From Streptomyces ficellus (GTDB taxonomy: Bacteria; Actinomycetota; Actinomycetes; Streptomycetales; Streptomycetaceae): 64,000 nucleotides of DNA. The translations under genes were made by a program, and so were the position numbers. Under the pieces are notes generated by a model. It did not search any database. It saw nothing but the letters and a program-made list of their open reading frames with translations, and was not told where the DNA came from. The stretch is from NCBI RefSeq assembly GCF_009739905.1, contig NZ_CP034279.1:4278001-4342000 (forward strand). The letters are read 5' to 3'. This document shows positions 60,312-64,000 of this stretch, piece after piece (the stretch's first letter is position 1; each line of letters begins with the position of its first letter).

Positions 60312-62000
60312 TCAGAAGGAGTACGGCAGGTAGCAGGCGGCGGCCAGGACGATCGCTCCCCAGCCCAGCAGGGCGGGCCGCCGGTACCAGGCGTCGTCAC
60401 CCTCGGACGGGGCCTCCTCCATGCCCGGCGACCTCGTGCCGTACACCAGGCCGGCGAGCTCCGCCTCGGGCTTGGGGGCGGTGAAGAGCGTGACGGCGAC
60501 CATCACCACGGCGCCGGCGACGAAGCCGACGATCGCCGAGACGAAGTTGGCGCCCTGGTCGGTGGGGATGGCGATGACGCCCTGCTTGTAGACGACGAAG
60601 TAGTTGACCATCGCGGCGACGGTGCCGGCGATCAGGCCCCAGAAGCCGGACTTGACCGAGGCGCGCTTCCAGAACATGCCGATGATGAAGACGACGAACA
60701 TCGGCACGTTGAAGAAGGAGAACAGGGTCTGGAGGTAGCTCATGATGTTGGAGAAGCTGGCGGCGAGGAACGCGGTGCCGATGGAGGCGAGGACGCCGAT
60801 CGCGGTGATGAGCCTGCCGAAGCGCAGGTAGTAGGTGTCGTCGCGGTCCCTGACGACGTACTTGGCCCAGATGTCGGCGGTGAAGACGGTGTTGAACGAG
60901 GAGACGTTGGCCGCCATGCCGGCCATGAAGGCGGCCAGCAGACCGGTCACGGCTATGCCGAGGACGCCGTTGGGCAGCAGTTCCTGCATCAGCAGCGGGA
61001 TGGCGTCGTTGTAGGTGAGGTCCGAGCCGGCCGTGCCGATCCTCGGTACGAGGACGGCGGCGACCAGGCCCGGGATCATCACCGCGAACACGATGAAGAT
61101 CTTGGGGAAGGCGGCGATCAGCGGGGTGCGCTTGGCGGCGGACAGGTTCTTCGCGGACAGGGCGCGCTGCACCTCGGCGAAGTTGGTGGTCCAGTAGCCG
61201 AAGGAGAGCACGAAGCCGAGGCCGAGGACGATGGTCAGCCAGTTGGCGCCCAGCGGGTTGGCGTCGCCGATGCCGGTGCCGCCCCAGGCGGAGAGGAAGT
61301 CGGAGCCGTGGCTCTTCTCCAGTGAGCCGGTCAGTCCGTCCCAGCCGCCGACCCGCTTGAGACCGAGGACGGTCAGCGGGATGAGCGCGGCGAGGATCAC
61401 GAAGAACTGCAGGACCTCGTTGTAGATCGCCGAGGACAGACCGCCGACGGTGATGTACGCCAGGACGAAGAAGCCGGCGACCACGATGGAGACCCACTGC
61501 GGCCAGCCGAGCAGCGCCTCGACGACGATCGACAGGGCGTAGAGGTTGACGCCCGCGATGAGGATGGCGGCGAAGGCGAACAGCACCGAGCTGAGCAGGT
61601 GCGCCGGCCGGTCGAACCGCTGGAGCAGGAACTCGGGTACGGAGCGCACCTTGGAGCCGTAGTAGAACGGCATCATCACCAGGCCGAGGAAGACCATGGC
61701 GGGGATGGCGCCGATCCAGTACCAGTGGACGACGGCCACGCCGTACTGGGCGCCGGTGGCGGCCATGCCCAATATCTCGGTCGCGCCCAGGTTGGCGGCG
61801 ACGAAGGCCAGGCCGGTGACCCAGGCGGGCAGGGAACGGCCCGAGAGGAAGAAGTCGAGGCTGGTCCGGACGCTGGCCCGGGCGGCGAAGCCGATGCCCA
61901 GGACGACGGCGAAGTAGATCGCCAGGATCGTGTAGTCGAGCCCGTTGGTGGGGAGCCGGAGCCCGTCGGCCAGGTAGTGCCCCTCGGCCTGGAAGTGCAT
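60312..62000 (-). CDS. Sodium/solute symporter (SSS family), probable galactose/glucose transporter
   Basis: A 562-aa membrane protein with 13-15 TM helices. The SSS signatures are AANLGATEILGMAATGAQYG in TM2 (sodium site) and AAFMAGMAANVSSFNTVFT in TM8. SglT/vSGLT-like features are GRSLPAWVTGLAF and FGYWTTNFAEVQRALSAKN. It is divergent from galT-galE, so galactose is the likely substrate. ATG 62000 is chosen over the in-frame start at 62054, which would add non-conserved residues. The following small gene is in the same operon. Confidence 0.9.
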   Translation of the reverse strand: MHFQAEGHYLADGLRLPTNGLDYTILAIYFAVVLGIGFAARASVRTSLDFFLSGRSLPAWVTGLAFVAANLGATEILGMAATGAQYGVAVVHWYWIGAIPAMVFLGLVMMPFYYGSKVRSVPEFLLQRFDRPAHLLSSVLFAFAAILIAGVNLYALSIVVEALLGWPQWVSIVVAGFFVLAYITVGGLSSAIYNEVLQFFVILAALIPLTVLGLKRVGGWDGLTGSLEKSHGSDFLSAWGGTGIGDANPLGANWLTIVLGLGFVLSFGYWTTNFAEVQRALSAKNLSAAKRTPLIAAFPKIFIVFAVMIPGLVAAVLVPRIGTAGSDLTYNDAIPLLMQELLPNGVLGIAVTGLLAAFMAGMAANVSSFNTVFTADIWAKYVVRDRDDTYYLRFGRLITAIGVLASIGTAFLAASFSNIMSYLQTLFSFFNVPMFVVFIIGMFWKRASVKSGFWGLIAGTVAAMVNYFVVYKQGVIAIPTDQGANFVSAIVGFVAGAVVMVAVTLFTAPKPEAELAGLVYGTRSPGMEEAPSEGDDAWYRRPALLGWGAIVLAAACYLPYSF

Positions 62001-62226
62001 GAGTGACTCGCTTCGTCGCGCGAACTGATCAGGCCGGAACCTACGCTTCCCCACTCATGATCTGAACACTTCTGTTGGATTTCTTTGTTTGATCGTGATC
62101 GCGTGCGTGGATATGTCCCCAAGTAAGCGCTTGTGGCGGGGTGAGGCAAGACCCATTGACGGGCGCTGTTGCTCTATGGTTGATTGTGTTTACTTCTGTT
62201 GAGAGTGTGCCGAGGAGAGCCCCGGA
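62001..62226. promoter_or_regulatory. galT-symporter control region with repeated decamer
   Basis: A 226-bp gap clearly richer in T than its surroundings. ACTTCTGTTG occurs at 62068-62077 next to the symporter and again at 62192-62201 next to galT; TTTGATCGTGATC (62088) and TTGATTGTGTT (62180) are related. For galT, TATGGT (62175-62180) is a possible -10, TTGACG (62156-62161) lies only 13 bases upstream. In S. lividans the galP1 promoter of galT is galactose-inducible and carries repeated hexamers; the copies here may be operators of a gal repressor. Confidence 0.6.
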
Positions 62227-63270
62227 GTGAAGAAGACACCGACCCGGCTGGCCGACGGCCGCGAGCTGGTCTACTACGACTCCCGCGACGACGTGGTGCG
62301 GGACGCCGTCGACCGGCGTCCCCTCGCACCCGTCGCCACGACCTCGGAGATCCGCCGGGACCCCCTGCTCGGCGACGCGGTCGCCGTCGCCTCGCACCGC
62401 CAGGGGCGCACCTACCATCCGCCGGCCGACGAGTGCCCCCTGTGCCCCTCCCGGGACGGCCGGCTCAGCGAGGTCCCGGACGGCGACTACGACGTCGTGG
62501 TCTTCGAGAACCGCTTCCCCTCCCTCGCCGGCGACTCCGGCCGCTGCGAGGTCGTCTGCTTCACCTCCGACCACGACGCCTCGTTCGCCGGCCTCACCGA
62601 GGAGCGCGCCGCCCTCGTCCTGGAGGCCTGGGCCGACCGCACCGCCGAACTCGCCGAGCTCCCGGGCGCCGAGCAGGTGTTCTGCTTCGAGAACCGGGGC
62701 GCCGAGATCGGGGTCACCCTCGGCCACCCGCACGGCCAGATCTACGCGTACCCCTTCACCACCCCGCGCACGGCACTGATGCTGCGCTCGCTGGAGGAGC
62801 ACCGCGCGTCCACCGGCCGCAACCTCTTCGACGATCTCCTCGCGCGTGAACTCGGGCAGGCCGAACGGGTGGTCCTGGAGACCGCCGAGTGGGTCGCCTT
62901 CGTGCCGTACGCCGCGCACTGGCCCTACGAGGTGCACCTCTACCCCAAGCGGCGCGTGCCCGACCTCCGCGCGCTGGACGAGGACGCCCGTGCCGGGTTC
63001 CCGCAGGTCTACCTGGAACTGCTCCGGCGCTTCGACCGCATCTTCGGGGAGGCGGAGCCGCCCACGCCGTACATCTCCGCCTGGCACCAGGCGCCCTTCC
63101 GCGCCCCCGGGCGGCACGACTTCGCCCTGCATCTCGAGCTTTTCACCATCCGCCGCACTTCCGGCAAGCTGAAGTTCCTCGCGGGCTCCGAGTCCGGGAT
63201 GAGCGTGTTCATCAACGACGTGCCGCCGGAGGCCGCGGCGCGCCGACTGCGAGAGGTGGCGACCCAGTGA
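62227..63270 (+). CDS. galT: Galactose-1-phosphate uridylyltransferase
   Basis: A 347-aa Leloir-pathway enzyme swapping UMP between UDP-glucose and galactose-1-phosphate. The active-site HPHGQ is at His167/His169; CPLC near residue 76 and the Zn site, GRTYHPPADECPLCP, are typical, as is FENRFPSL. GTG with GAGGAG upstream; its stop overlaps the galE GTG. UDP-glucose comes from GalU encoded earlier in the window. Confidence 0.95.
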   Translation: MKKTPTRLADGRELVYYDSRDDVVRDAVDRRPLAPVATTSEIRRDPLLGDAVAVASHRQGRTYHPPADECPLCPSRDGRLSEVPDGDYDVVVFENRFPSLAGDSGRCEVVCFTSDHDASFAGLTEERAALVLEAWADRTAELAELPGAEQVFCFENRGAEIGVTLGHPHGQIYAYPFTTPRTALMLRSLEEHRASTGRNLFDDLLARELGQAERVVLETAEWVAFVPYAAHWPYEVHLYPKRRVPDLRALDEDARAGFPQVYLELLRRFDRIFGEAEPPTPYISAWHQAPFRAPGRHDFALHLELFTIRRTSGKLKFLAGSESGMSVFINDVPPEAAARRLREVATQ

Positions 63271-64000
63271 GCACAGCCAAGTACCTGGTGACGGGCGGGG
63301 CCGGTTACGTCGGCAGTGTCGTCGCCGCGCACCTGCTGCGGGACGGGCACGAGGTGACCGTCCTGGACGACCTGTCCACCGGCTTCCGCGAGGCGGTCCC
63401 GGCGGGCGCCCGCTTCGTCGAGGGCCGTATCCAGGACGCCGCCCGGCACCTGGACGCCACCTATGACGGCGTCCTGCACTTCGCGGCGTTCTCGCAGGTC
63501 GGCGAGTCCGTCACCGACCCCGAGAAGTACTGGGCGAACAACGTCGGCGGCACGATGGCCCTGCTGGCCGCGATGCGCGACCACGGCGTGCGCCGCCTGG
63601 TGTTCTCCTCCACCGCCGCGACGTACGGGGAGCCGGTCTCCACGCCCGTCACCGAGACCGACCCCACCGCCCCCACCAGCCCCTACGGCGCCTCGAAGCT
63701 GGCCGTCGACCACATGATCACCGGTGAGGCCGCGGCGCACGGGCTGGCCGCCGCGTCGCTGCGGTACTTCAACGTCGCGGGCGCGTACGGCGCGTACGGC
63801 GAACGGCACGACCCCGAGTCCCACCTCGTCCCGCTCGTCCTCCAGGTCGCCCTCGGCCGGCGCGCGTCGATCTCGGTGTACGGCGACGACTACCCGACGC
63901 CCGACGGCACGTGCGTCCGCGACTACATCCACGTCGCCGACCTCGCCGAGGCGCACCTGCTCGCCCTGGACGCCCTCACCCCGGGCGAGCACCTGATCTG
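63267..64000 (+). CDS. galE: UDP-glucose 4-epimerase (3' end cut off)
   Basis: The first 244 residues of an NAD-dependent SDR epimerase. The motif TGGAGYVGSVVA binds NAD near residue 9, the catalytic Tyr140 is in SPYGASK with Ser/Thr upstream in SSTAATYGE, and RYFNVAGAYG and VRDYIHVADLAEAH are conserved. Overlaps galT (GTGA). It continues past the right edge; galK is expected next. Confidence 0.94.
   Translation, partial: MSTAKYLVTGGAGYVGSVVAAHLLRDGHEVTVLDDLSTGFREAVPAGARFVEGRIQDAARHLDATYDGVLHFAAFSQVGESVTDPEKYWANNVGGTMALLAAMRDHGVRRLVFSSTAATYGEPVSTPVTETDPTAPTSPYGASKLAVDHMITGEAAAHGLAAASLRYFNVAGAYGAYGERHDPESHLVPLVLQVALGRRASISVYGDDYPTPDGTCVRDYIHVADLAEAHLLALDALTPGEHLI

Overview
The window is chromosomal DNA from a Streptomyces or a very close relative. 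The evidence is very high GC with strongly GC-biased third codon positions, many GTG starts, tightly overlapping ATGA/GTGA gene junctions, and lineage markers: an SsgA-like protein (probable SsgE), SepX/GlpR, RpfB, a Pmt protein mannosyltransferase, and a galactose operon preceded by a divergent sodium symporter. Gene order agrees with what I recall of the S. coelicolor region from galE/galT up to galU/moeA, so most of this is core chromosome rather than a genomic island.

Left part (1-17.6 kb): a partial FmdB/Ruc-like zinc-ribbon chaperone gene with a CIRCE-like HrcA site in its leader; an MFS exporter; a cation/proton antiporter that appears to start at CTG; a penicillin-acylase-family Ntn hydrolase; 5-formyl-THF cyclo-ligase divergent from galU-moeA(glp)-moaC-mog-rimJ-like-sepX, the conserved actinobacterial cluster joining molybdopterin-type genes to cell division; tRNA-Ala(CGC) with a strong terminator; a sigma-like/zinc-finger/membrane/ricin-lectin fusion; a secreted serine peptidase; a GNAT; exonuclease III.

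Middle (17.6-41.6 kb): a secreted propeller-like protein; a MerR regulator divergent from a three-gene Baeyer-Villiger monooxygenase/hydrolase/SDR operon resembling the start of the mycobacterial mymA operon; a small charged protein; a tricorn-type S41 peptidase divergent from a TetR-MMPL exporter pair with two perfect 15-bp operators; ssgE divergent from a CbiM(N)QO cobalt/nickel ECF transporter; a beta-lactamase-family enzyme; a LuxR regulator; a DMT permease; a YbaK protein; a penicillin-binding protein; and a rifampicin monooxygenase (rox) preceded by a rifamycin-associated element.

Right part (41.6-64 kb): Pmt divergent from rsmI; a zinc-ribbon protein and TatD; rpfB-rsmA-ispE; an acyltransferase and a lipoprotein; an orphan TnpB with a candidate right-end RNA; an ABC-F ATPase; two tandem PQQ-propeller membrane proteins; a LuxR-type regulator with a degenerate receiver; and a sodium/solute symporter with a two-TM partner, divergent from galT-galE, which runs off the right edge.

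The most interesting signals are the CIRCE-ruc arrangement, the glp-sepX cluster, the RAE-rox intergenic region with three dyads, the sigma/anti-sigma/lectin fusion, the orphan TnpB with a non-standard RuvC-II, the response regulator lacking its phospho-acceptor, and the CTG-initiated antiporter.
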